In this document: in pieces, positions 1 through 9,245 of the stretch
Layout of the letters: the number at the start of each line of letters is the position of its first letter
How positions within the stretch are numbered: position 1 is the stretch's first letter
Assembly (NCBI RefSeq): GCF_018991925.1
Contig: NW_024736071.1
Span: 16,241,402 to 16,305,401 of the forward strand
DNA from: Homarus americanus
Lineage: Eukaryota; Arthropoda; Malacostraca; Decapoda; Nephropidae
Length of the DNA: 64,000 bases
Direction of reading: 5' to 3'
Translations under genes and position numbers: made by a program
Notes under the pieces: generated by a model
Told to the model about the DNA's origin: nothing
Seen by the model: only the letters and a program-made list of their open reading frames with translations
Databases searched by the model: none

Positions 1-190
1 TACAGACTTTAGTTCCCCTTCATCGACTGATTGACTGACTCATTGGTTGATTAGTCTATTACTGGACTGACTGATGGCATGACTGACTGACTGAACGAGG
101 TTTTGTTTACCATCTAGACTTCTTTATTGATTCAGACATATGATTATATTTTTTTTATTTATTCATATATTCAGTTGTCATCGTAGCTGA
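1..190. repeat. ACTG/TGAC-rich degenerate repeat
   Basis: Loose repetition of the tetramer ACTG (e.g. several GACTGACTGA stretches up to about position 100), then AT-rich sequence. It looks like a decayed tetranucleotide microsatellite. No coding signal is seen. Confidence 0.4.
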
Positions 191-275
191 AGCTTAATTG
201 CCCCAGTAGTTACAGCTTAATAACCCCACCAGTTGAAGCTTAATAACCCCAGAAGGTGAAACTTAATACAGTAGC
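190..275. repeat. short tandem repeat, ~25-bp unit, ~3 copies
   Basis: Three imperfect units share AGCTTAATAACCCCA-like text (TTAATTGCCCCAGTAG, TTAATAACCCCACCAG, TTAATAACCCCAGAAG). Too few copies to define a family. Confidence 0.5.
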
Positions 276-647
276 TTCGGCAGATATACAATCTAAATAC
301 ACGAATATTTTCCACATACAGTAGTTTATGAGGCTTTGTATATGTAACTACAAGGAAATACGAGAGAAAACTTACACTAATATAACAATAAATATAACAC
401 AAATGAGATTGGCCAGAATGATGCTATATTTTGGTCATATAATTAAGGACGATACAAGCCTTACCTATTAGTGAACGTTTGAGGTTAAGTGAACGATTTG
501 TGTCATGAACCGAAGTTGTGAGGTTGGTGTAAGAACTGGTGTGAGCAGGACGGGGCATAGCGGGTCGAGACATTGTTACAGATATATTATTGTAAAAAAA
601 AAAGAAAACTCCAGAAACTCGACACAATGGCTGCCAATAATGGTGTT

Positions 648-667
648 GGGGGGAGGGGGGTGGGGGG
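648..667 (+). repeat. G-tract cluster
   Basis: Three runs of six G separated by a single A and a single T. The + strand could form an intramolecular G-quadruplex. It is not linked to any visible gene. The flanks 276-647 and 668-807 hold no recognisable feature. Confidence 0.6.
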
Positions 668-804
668 ATATTCGTGGGTGTTATTTACTCTCTCAATATG
701 CAGTTTCGCGGCGTGATAGTCGCTACGTGGTCGCTGTAAATATTCCAGCAAGATTTCTCATTACTTTACACCGTTGAACTCCCGGGTCTGTTCTCGTCTG
801 TCGT

Positions 805-807
<3 letters not shown>

Positions 808-883
<76 letters not shown>
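808..883. repeat. (AG)n microsatellite
   Basis: Uninterrupted AG dinucleotide array of about 38 units. Confidence 0.97.
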
Positions 884-887
<4 letters not shown>

Positions 888-1076
888 ACCTAACCTTAGA
901 GGCAAATTAATTACCTACACAGAATAATTAAAACTTTTGTCAAATGGCACTGTCGGGTGTAAGGCCATCGTGCATGTAGCTCTATGTAAGTCACCTCCTA
1001 TACATTGTGTTTATGCTTATACATTGTAAGTAGGATTCGAGGGTGCAGTGAAGGGGGGGGGGGGAGCCGTATTTAA

Positions 1077-1165
1077 CCCCATGAGTACAATGGCCTTATC
1101 ACCCTGAGTACGATGGCCTCCCCCTGAGTATGATGGCCTTATCCCCCTGACTATAATGCCATCTT
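1077..1165. repeat. degenerate tandem repeat, ~28-bp unit
   Basis: About three to four imperfect units built on CCCTGAGTACGATGGCCTTA. Units differ by substitutions and short deletions. A G-run sits just upstream at 1053-1064. Confidence 0.65.
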
Positions 1166-1495
1166 ACGCAAGGGAGTTGACCATCATATTCAAAAGGGTT
1201 AAAGAATCGTAATCAAGAAATAAAATCATAGTTCAATTTATATAATACTAATAACAAACAATGCGAACAAAATACAATTGAATTTTGAAACAATAGTTCT
1301 TTATTTAATTTATTTTTGTTAACTATATCTGCTGCCAGTTGGGGAATTTGTGTTTATTTATATTTCTGAAGCTTTAAGCCTTTGATGGTTAATTGTTAGG
1401 TGTAGAGGAGTGAGAATTATCCTGGTGGGAAGCGTCTGTTGGGAAATTGTTTCATTGGGATTCTGGTTGGTTATTGCCACGCAGGATGTGTCAGA

Positions 1496-1521
1496 GGGAG
1501 GGGAGGGGGGGGGAGGGGGGT
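1496..1521 (+). repeat. G-rich tract
   Basis: Several consecutive G-runs (three to nine G) split by single A residues. G-quadruplex-compatible on the + strand. The preceding 330 bases (1166-1495) are AT-rich with nothing recognisable. Confidence 0.6.
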
Positions 1522-1569
1522 AGACTCTGAGGTGGTGTGACTTGTTGTCTAGGAACTCCGGGTTTATCA

Positions 1570-1653
1570 CTGTGGTGGTGGTAGTGGTGGTGGTAGTGGT
1601 GGTGGTAGTGGTGGTGGTGGTGGTGGTAGTGGTAGTGGTAGTGGTGGTGGTGG
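1570..1653. repeat. (GGT/GTA)n trinucleotide repeat
   Basis: Imperfect GTGGTGGTA-type array. It reads as poly-His/Tyr on the minus strand, which is a by-product of the repeat, not a protein. Confidence 0.9.
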
Positions 1654-1746
1654 CAGAGGCTTTGTGCCACAGAGATGGTTGAGGATTGAGGCGGTGAGAA
1701 ACTGTAATTCTCCATCATTCAGTTTGGTTAGTCAGTCCATCTGTCT

Positions 1747-1751
<5 letters not shown>

Positions 1752-1786
<35 letters not shown>
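1752..1786. repeat. (CT)n microsatellite
   Basis: Uninterrupted CT array of about 17 units. Confidence 0.96.
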
Positions 1787-1788
<2 letters not shown>

Positions 1789-1804
1789 CTATAGATACCA
1801 TTAT

Positions 1805-2146
1805 GTGTAGAGCAGTGTGTAGAGTAGTGTGTAGAGTAGTGTGTTGAGTAGTGTGTAGAGTAGTGTGTAGAGTAGTGTGTAGAGTAGTGTGTAGAGTAGT
1901 GTGTAGAGTAGTGTGTAGAGTAGTGTGTTGAGTAGTGTGTTGAGTAGTGTGTTGAGTAGTGTGTTGAGTAGTGTGTAGAGTAGTGTGTAGAGTAGTGTGT
2001 AGAGTAGTGTGTAGAGTAGTGTGTAGAGTAGTGTGTAGAGTAGTGTGTAGAGTAGTGTGTTGAGTAGTGTGTAGAGTAGTGTGTTGAGTAGTGTGTAGAG
2101 TAGTGTGTTGAGTAGTGTGTAGAGTAGTGTGTTGAGTAGTGTTCTA
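1805..2146. repeat. 12-bp minisatellite, ~28 units
   Basis: Tandem array of AGTGTGTAGAGT with one dominant variant (TAG to TTG). The phase is held exactly: each 60-base row contains five units. Along the array the variant clusters in blocks, and in the last eight units the two forms alternate, giving a local 24-bp dimer period. The array ends abruptly at GTGTTCTAAG. Confidence 0.95.
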
Positions 2147-3150
2147 AGTGTTTGATATTTCTACGTTGGATTCTGTAAACTTTCTTTGACGATTTTTGAT
2201 TTTATATTAATGACGGAAAGTGTAGCCAAAATAATTAATTAATGACGGAGACTGTACTCATGAGATCCTTGACGTGTATGAGTATTTTCTCAACGTAAAC
2301 ATTTCACCATCAGTGCCACAGAAATGTAAACACTTTATCACTGAACAAATCAATATCTTGTATACCTCACGAGCGACAACTGCACATTACAACAGCGACC
2401 ATCAGAAACAACACTTCGTAAACACTGTCCCCAAATAAGTTGACTCTTAATTTTTTTGTGACTGTCCAGTTGACTTTCTTTCGGCAGAGGACAGTGTTCC
2501 CAGCCAGGACTGTTATCTCCCTGAATATTGGTTCCTCAAACACACAGGAGCTTCCATGTTCATGTTGTCGTGAATGTGTGTCATGTTTTTTTTTTTTCCA
2601 TTTTTTTTGTTAGTCTTCGATTCTGTGTCTACTTCTTCCATATCAGTCTCGTCGTCTAGTTAATATTTCACTGCATCAACAAGGTGCTCATTTAACCATT
2701 TAAAAACATTTATCATTTATATTGTACCTGAAATTTATTCCTCCATTCATTTAATATTCCCTTCGCCTGTGTGAGGACGATATCATTCTGTTAATGGTTC
2801 ATAATTTCTCAAATGATAAAACGTTCGCGACATCTTCCCTCCCTCAGCTGATGGCCTCCAGCAGGAATGACCCGCCGCAGTGGAAGTAATGGTCTATCAC
2901 TAAGGTCTTGGCTGTACTAACAATCCCTGTACCCTGTAATCCCGATGTTACATTTTCTCGCGTGACTCTAGGGTGGAACAGCGAGATAAACACACAGTTA
3001 CTTGAAATTGAAGACTACTAACCTTCAATTTGTTGTGTCTTGGTCCTGCTGTTGTGTAAATATGCTTCCTCTTCATTAAAGTTAATACTTGTTTATCATG
3101 TCTGGCTTAATTTTACGTGGAAGTGATATTCGCTAATACCTGCACATATA

Positions 3151-3154
<4 letters not shown>
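2147..3154. other. no feature seen
   Basis: AT-rich unique-looking spacer with short poly-T runs near 2587-2610. No open frame of interest, no RNA motif. Confidence 0.6.

Positions 3155-3223
<69 letters not shown>
3155..3223. repeat. (CT)n microsatellite
   Basis: Uninterrupted CT array of about 34 units. It reads as an Arg-Glu run on the minus strand. Confidence 0.97.
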
Positions 3224-3227
<4 letters not shown>

Positions 3228-3361
3228 CAAGTATGATATGCGTGTATTATAAGAATCAACTGAAGGTCTCAACTCCCCAGCTGACGATATTGACAACCAC
3301 CATACATGCTAGCTAGACCTTGTTCACGTCGTCACTCAGCAGGCGTACATATACACGTAGA

Positions 3362-3428
3362 GTCCTAGGAGCCTTAAACACAGAGCCTAAGAGCCTTAAA
3401 CACAGAGCCTAAGAGCCTTAAACACAGG
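3362..3428. repeat. 22-bp tandem repeat, 3 copies
   Basis: Three near-identical units of GAGCCTTAAACACAGAGCCT plus AA, the last one partial. Confidence 0.85.
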
Positions 3429-4484
3429 ACAGCCACTGATCTATAGCACACGACGAGTAGCACAGACGACCTTAGTGTCCTCTGTGTTAATGTGTGTTAT
3501 TATGTAGTGATCAATGTAAAGATGTAGTCGACTTGTTCCTTAAGAGATACCAATGTGTTTTTTGTTTTTGTAGTTTATGTTGATGAATATACTGTAGAAT
3601 AAGTGAGATAAGGAGTGAGGTAGAGACTCGTAGAAAGATTGATAAAATGATAGATATAATAGGAATGAGAGAGAGAGAGAGAGGGGGGGGGGAGGGATAA
3701 AATGCCACATACACACACACACACACAGAAAAGAGTCAGTAATGCAATCTGCTGAACAAACGGAGACAGGAACACCTATATTGGCCGTCCTTCATGTTCT
3801 GCACAAATAACTTTTTTACTTGTTTGAACTTAGGAGAGCTTCACTGCCCTGTTTGATCTCCTGTTTACATTAATTCTCTCCCCTTTGTTTTACCTGCCAG
3901 GGATTGAACTTTATATAACAGTGACTTTACATTTTACAATTGTTCATTTACACTTTTAATAATATTTTACATTTACTAAAACACTTATACTTTTATATCA
4001 CTACTTTACTCTTATATCTGCTACTTTTATACTTTTAATACTAGTTTATACTTTTAGCTATAGTTATTTTCTACTTTATGATCGTAGCACTACACTTAAA
4101 CATCACTTACAAGAATAACTCTACACTAATTACAATACCTGTGTAGTTACAATACCTTTACACTTATATCATTATCAATATTTATACACCTGTAGCTAGG
4201 TACTTATATCAGTATAGAACCACTTATGACAAAACCATTGGCAATTAACTAACATAGAAGACTGGTTGAAGCTAAAAGGGTTTGTGATCACTTTAGCACC
4301 AAAGCCACACCAAAGAGATTGAACAGCTCAGGTGATGTTTACGAGGACCAGCAGATGTAGGTTAATTAGTGTCTCAGTGAATGATGGTTATAAAACGTAA
4401 ATAATGGAGAGTGAAAAGGTAAAATGATCGCTAAATACTGAGGTTTCTTTTCTCTTTGTTTACTCGACTCATTTCCTAAGTCAT

Positions 4485-4486
<2 letters not shown>
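3429..4486. other. AT-rich spacer with small SSRs
   Basis: Contains a short AG run followed by a G-run (3668-3694) and (AC)n at 3711-3727. The stretch 3900-4210 is made of short, loosely repeating ACTTTTATA/TTACA words. No gene seen. Confidence 0.6.

Positions 4487-4532
<46 letters not shown>
4487..4532. repeat. (GT)n microsatellite
   Basis: Uninterrupted GT array of about 23 units. Confidence 0.97.
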
Positions 4533-4533
<1 letters not shown>

Positions 4534-4704
4534 CCCTCTAAAAAGAAAGACTGTGACAATGAACTGTGAAAAAATAAGAATTAGTAAATGTTTATATGAA
4601 TAAAATATGAATAACATTAACAAAAAGAAATAGAAGTAAAGCCTTAGCATTTTTCATCAGGACAGTCCAGACAGTTTTATATATTTCAAGTCTAGAAATG
4701 TATT

Positions 4705-4925
4705 CACACTCGTAGCAAATTTCGACGCATTTTTGGGCGGCGCTTCGCATTCCTATATGTAGATTGGCTGTGGGTCATAATTTTCCGAAATAAAAACAAG
4801 CTGGGATTTTAGGACAAGAATGTCAATATAAACACCAAATTTCAGAAATGTATTTTAAATTTTTACAAGAGATATGTGGGTCAGACATACAAACAGGACA
4901 CGCATATTACTATTGTTATATTGAC
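4705..4925. repeat. possible interspersed-repeat remnant
   Basis: Contains wording common to degraded retroelement tails (AAATTTCAGAAATGT, then GGGTCAGACATACAAACAGG). This is inference from style only; no second clear copy lies in the window. Confidence 0.2.
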
Positions 4926-5002
4926 AATGACTATAACGTTTTATTGTGACTGTTAACGATCATGTGTACCTTACTTTATGTATACTGTGCCTACATGAAT
5001 AC

Positions 5003-5004
<2 letters not shown>

Positions 5005-5097
<93 letters not shown>
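5005..5097. repeat. (TA)n microsatellite
   Basis: Pure TA array of about 46 units directly joined to the 3' end of the minus-strand SINE copy. Confidence 0.97.
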
Positions 5098-5099
<2 letters not shown>

Positions 5100-5192
5100 C
5101 ATTAGCCCAATAAACACGCGGACTTCTACATACAATCAACTCCTCAACCCGCCAGGATTCGAACCCACGGCCCACGAGCCCATGATTGTGAC
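5098..5192 (-). mobile_element. tRNA-derived SINE copy, 5'-truncated
   Basis: Read on the minus strand, this carries a perfect Pol III B box (GGTTCGAATCC, 5155-5165) followed by a SINE body and about 35 extra bases running into (TA)n. The A box half is missing. Bases 5131-5192 are the reverse complement of 5228-5289 with about one mismatch, so this copy lies head-to-head with the next one. It is too degraded and incomplete to be a functional tRNA. Confidence 0.75.
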
Positions 5193-5283
5193 CAGTATCC
5201 TGGTGGTCCAGCGGTTAGCATTCCCCTGTCACAGTCATGGGCTCGTGGGCCGTGGGTTCGAATCCTGGCGGGTTGAGGAGTTG

Positions 5284-5289
<6 letters not shown>
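5193..5289 (+). mobile_element. tRNA-derived SINE copy with A and B boxes
   Basis: A-box match TGGTCCAGCGG at 5204-5214 and perfect B box GGTTCGAATCC at 5255-5265, with spacing as in a tRNA. The middle reads CTGTCAC at 5226-5232, the form of an anticodon loop with GTC, and the 5' TCCTGGTGGTC text resembles tRNA-Asp. The T-stem has mismatches, so a SINE head is more likely than a working tRNA. The 3' end passes into (TA)n. The tRNA-Asp origin is inference. Confidence 0.75.
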
Positions 5290-5362
<73 letters not shown>

Positions 5363-5376
5363 TGTGTGTGTGTGTA
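5287..5376. repeat. (TA)n then (GT)n compound microsatellite
   Basis: About 36 TA units (5287-5359) followed by about 8 GT units (5360-5376). Probably grown from the SINE tail. Confidence 0.96.
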
Positions 5377-5487
5377 TCACTGTTGACAAGTTGACAAGGG
5401 GATTCGTTCCAAATCAAACCAGGAAAAATTTAAAAGGTTGAGAAAATATATTTTTCCCCCAAAATTAAACACGGAAGTGACCTCGAT

Positions 5488-5508
5488 GAGAGAGAGAGAG
5501 AGAGAGAG
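5488..5508. repeat. (AG)n microsatellite
   Basis: About 10 AG units. Followed at 5510-5640 by a cytosine-rich (CCA/CCT)-type low-complexity stretch. Confidence 0.95.
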
Positions 5509-5509
5509 A

Positions 5510-5640
5510 CCACAACTACCACCAACCACTCACAGCCACCTCCACCTTGCCTCACCACCATCAATACCATCACCTCCCCTTCCGCCACAACCACCGCCAC
5601 CCACTCCACCACCACCAACCTCTCCTCCACCACCACCTAC
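5510..5640. repeat. CCA/CCT-rich low-complexity tract
   Basis: Purine-poor strand with many ACCACC, CCTCC and CACC words. The proline/threonine-rich open frames here are composition artefacts. Confidence 0.8.
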
Positions 5641-5740
5641 ACAAGTAACAGTGCCTGCAGGAGGGAAGGATGAGACAGTCACCCAATTTCAAAACACGTC
5701 ACTCCACATCCATCAAATTCGCTTATCCTTGACCTGTTCA

Positions 5741-5741
<1 letters not shown>

Positions 5742-5771
<30 letters not shown>
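5742..5771. repeat. (CT)n microsatellite
   Basis: About 14 CT units. Confidence 0.95.
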
Positions 5772-5825
5772 AGTTACTCTTTCTCTATTTATCTCTATTT
5801 ACACATAGTTTCCTCTCCCCAGGTA

Positions 5826-5838
5826 AGGTTAGGTTAGG
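5826..5838 (+). repeat. (TTAGG)-type telomere-like motif, short
   Basis: Two to three units of GGTTA with one interruption. Same pentamer as the arthropod telomere repeat. Confidence 0.6.
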
Positions 5839-6207
5839 ATATGGATAGGATCACTTGCTGAAATCTGATGAGAAAAATAAACGTAAAATCCGTAACCTGC
5901 TTCGTGGAAAAGATTATTATTATCCATTAGTAAATATAAGAGAAAAGAAAGGTAATTTAAAACTTAAAAGACACATTAGAAGATGTTTTACACAGGAGTA
6001 GAAGGATATAAGACCTTAATGATAATCTCTCTTGAAGTACAATAATTAACTAGAGTAACGAGATAATTACTGTGTATTTATAAAGTAAGTGAAACAAGAT
6101 GCTTTAATTGGATGAGAGGATAATGATAGAGATGTATATAGGGAAGGTGGAGGTAAGAGGACAAGGAGAGGGTAGAGACTCAGATGAATGTGTGAAATTA
6201 AAAGCTT

Positions 6208-6411
6208 TTGGTTTCCAGAGAGACGCTCAATCTGGGACAATTTGTAGTGACAGTCAGAAATGGTTTCGAATTGTGGGTCAAGATCAACAACATGGCGATG
6301 ACAACTTTATTGGTCGATTCATATTGTCTGAGGTTCGTGTTATTATCTTCAGTGTCTTTCAATTATTGTATATCGGATTGGAATAATTTTTCATTTGCAG
6401 TTACAGATTAG
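6208..6411 (+). pseudogene. possible decayed retroelement protease (retropepsin-like) fragment
   Basis: An open frame of 67 codons contains a stretch reading VKINNMAMTTLLVDSYC, with Asp-Ser at 6316-6321. In established retropepsin domains of LTR elements, a short beta strand and a hydrophobic run precede the catalytic Asp-Thr/Ser-Gly. Here the Gly position is Tyr, so a functional site is not present. A second overlapping open frame (6108-6386) spans the same DNA. The similarity is short and judged by eye. No gag, RT or LTR is seen nearby, so it may be chance. Confidence 0.2.
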
Positions 6412-6422
6412 GTTAGGTTAGG
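6408..6422 (+). repeat. (TTAGG)3 telomere-like motif
   Basis: Three exact TTAGG units in a row, ending GGC. Confidence 0.8.
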
Positions 6423-6839
6423 CTAGTTTCAGGATGGTGATTGCTCCCTTGCAATGTCCCTCATGCATAAATAAATTCAATTTCGTTTCAAGGTATTGAA
6501 GAACGATGAAGCATTGTTGTTCGCCTTCAAATTTACAATTCGAAAAAGTTTTGCTGCATTTATCTTCATGACCAGAAATGCGGAATATTTTCAACAGATT
6601 CGACATACGGTGACGTCGGTTACGTAGGAAAAATATAGACGTTTTGGAAAAATTCCTCCTGCAAATAAAGACCCAAAATATTAAGTAAAATGTTTATATA
6701 ATGATTCACTTTCTGGGCATTTTGGAAGGAAATTTGTGTCTCCAGAATATTATCAACAAATTCAATATGTGAACAGAAAATAGAAAGAAAAATTAATAGT
6801 TGATGGAACACAGGAGGACTAAGCTCTTTTGTTCAGCAT
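6423..6839. other. no feature seen
   Basis: Unique-looking AT-rich sequence. Minus-strand open frames at 6418-6606 and 6620-6811 have no recognisable domain. Confidence 0.5.
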
Positions 6840-7060
6840 TCTCTTGCCCTTCTGCGCCACCTCCTCCTCCTCCTCTTCCCCCTTTTCCTCATTCATCTCT
6901 CCTCGGCATCATCATTCTCAACTTCTGTTCTTACTCCTGCGTCACCTCTCTCTCTCCCCCGCCTCCCTTATGTCATTCTCTGTACCTCCTCTGCTCTCTG
7001 TTCTCTTCCTTTTCTCCTACTTCTCCCCTCCTCCTCTGCTCGTCCTCCTGCTGGTGCACC
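6840..7060. repeat. pyrimidine-rich low-complexity tract
   Basis: Long C/T-rich stretch (CTCCTCCTCC, CTCTCTCTCCCCC and similar). Serine/proline-rich frames here are composition artefacts. Confidence 0.75.
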
Positions 7061-8205
7061 TGCGTCAGGATAATGGGTGTGTCACAGCGAGGATGTATCG
7101 CAGGTCGGGAGTGTTTCTGCCGCCCCTCACACCCTGACAGGTAGAGCTGACGTGTCGTAAGAGGGATCACCTCGGCTCCTGCTGATCCGTAACTCCTTGG
7201 ACCAGGTCTGACAGCAGAGTCCACCCAATCCAAACACTTGTCCGACGTCATCAGTCACCTGCTGTAGCGTCTAATGGTTCAGTGTTCTATTAGCTCGCTC
7301 TTTCTTTTCTGTTGTTGTGAAAATATTCATATTTGCTGTAAAACTCATAAGCACCATTTTAGACGCCGAAGGAGACAACAAATATTTAAGCACCTCTTAA
7401 AAGAACCGTGAATTTCTTTAGTGTTGATACAAGGCGCCAGAGGTATAAGGGTAGGCTGAGGGTAGGGAGGCCACGAGACTGTGTGTGGGTAGGAAAGGGT
7501 GAGGGGTGAGTGAGGTATTCCTATGTAGATGTTTGGATGAAGGAGTTTATTTGTGTATTTGAAGTACATGTGTTTAGGTGGAAGGTGATACCACGATCCC
7601 TCTCCCCATCTCAGTGTATAATAGTGTCATTCCTTCCTACTATTTTTGAGAGACAGTTTACAGCACTCCACATTTGGCTCGCCCTGACAAACTGAAGTTG
7701 GTCTCAGTTAAGCTGCTCTAATCCTCATAGTTTGGACCAATACTGCCGCTGAGACAATTCCTTTCCTTCAGGGTACGTGTCTGGCCACCAACTCTCTCTT
7801 ACATTATTTCGTTTTCGTTCCTGACGTTTCCTTTTTCTCAACTTTCTGTTATTTACTTTTCTCTTCATTCACGTTGTCTCTTGTTGATCAATTTTCTGCT
7901 CCTTCAATCTATTTTATTCCTTATTTTCTATTCATCAACTTAATTTCTTGTGTCTGCTTCTTGATTTACTTTTTTCCTTGATAAAAATTGTATTTCTCCT
8001 TTCTACAACAGGATATATATTACTCTCGTTTGTTTTCGATGACGTGATGCCCTCAACAGGATCGATACAGGTGAATATATCATGGTCTTGTTTACCTGCT
8101 CCGTTTGTCCTTCAGATTACTATGCAGGACTCGTGTGTGTTAACAATCACAGTCCCACAAACTCGACTAAACTAACTTAAGGTAATCTTGCCCAACCTCT
8201 CACCT
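7061..8205. other. no feature seen
   Basis: Mixed-composition spacer. Several open frames of 60-90 codons, none with a recognisable domain or convincing splice context. Confidence 0.5.
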
Positions 8206-8372
8206 AACTTAACGAAAACTAGTCTACTCTCTAACTTAACATAACCTTATCTATCTTTCTCCTAATCTAACCTAACTTAGAGTAAATTAGTTCACCCTTA
8301 ACATAAATCAACCTAATTTAATACAACCAAGGCCACTGTTAACCTAACTTAACCTAATTCAACCAAATCAGA
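8206..8372 (-). repeat. degenerate AACCT (telomere-like) block
   Basis: Many separated AACCTAA, CCTAACTT and TAACCTAA words in one orientation. Reads as a decayed TTAGG-type array on the minus strand. Confidence 0.6.
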
Positions 8373-8970
8373 TCGGTGATTATAATATAAGAATTTAATC
8401 CCCTGTATGTCTCATGTCTGGATGTTCGTTTAGCATCTATAAAATGAGCTTAAGTGTCTACTGTCACCTCATCAGAGACATATAAGAGCACTGTAAACGG
8501 CGCATTATACCCTGGCCATAATAGTTCAGTGGTGGGGATAAGAGGAAGGTACATGGATGCCTAGCAGGTAAAAAGAAAAGGTTTAGTAATGATGCTGTTT
8601 TGACTTCATTTTCACCTTTGACCTTGATTAACTTTGACCTCTGATCCAGGGACGCTGTTATTGGACGGTACATTTTTATCTGGTGATGATGAACATTTTT
8701 GTCTGGTGATAAACATTTTTGAAATATTTGTGAGAAGTTAAAAGGAATCATGTAGCTACGTAAAAATTCATCTTATATGTCATGCTAGGAATTTAAAAGG
8801 ACACAGAATTAAACAAGAATAGGTCATGCATCAGGCAGCACTTGATAAGATTCTTGATAATAAACATTGTTAACATTAATTTTGTCAACATTAACATTTT
8901 GCAAGCTCCTGCCAGTGCTCAGATTAAGACATACACTGAGTGATAGTACGGGACGATAGACACGAGCGAG
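8373..8970. other. no feature seen
   Basis: AT-rich spacer. The near-duplicate short phrase TCTGGTGATAAACATTTTT / TCTGGTGATGATGAACATT occurs at 8678-8720. Confidence 0.5.
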
Positions 8971-8972
8971 TA

Positions 8973-9008
<36 letters not shown>

Positions 9009-9048
9009 TGTGTGTGTGTGTGTGTGTGTGTACGTACGCGTGTGTGTA
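8971..9048. repeat. (GT)n microsatellite with GTAC interruptions
   Basis: GT array broken at 9005 and 9031 by TACGTACG-type palindromic inserts. Confidence 0.95.
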
Positions 9049-9211
9049 TTCATCACCGACAAACTTTGTGATTAGTCATTGTGAGGAAGTCTTGGCTGTC
9101 AGCGGCGTTCGTATTATTATTCATTGTTAAGAACTGAAGGTTGATTATAACAGCTGCCTAATATAGAGATGACTTGTTCCCTCTGTCCTAACCTCCCCTT
9201 CCTGTGATTCG

Positions 9212-9212
<1 letters not shown>

Positions 9213-9244
<32 letters not shown>
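9213..9244. repeat. (CT)n microsatellite
   Basis: About 16 CT units. Confidence 0.95.

Positions 9245-9245
<1 letters not shown>

Noticed and set aside
5193..5289. Functional tRNA-Asp gene
   Set aside because: A and B boxes and an anticodon-like GTC are present, but the T-stem and acceptor ends do not pair well, and a near-identical inverted copy adjoins. A SINE head is the better reading.
6800..7144. Ser/Pro/Cys-rich frames of 102-114 codons
   Set aside because: They lie in a C/T-biased tract and are open in several frames at once.
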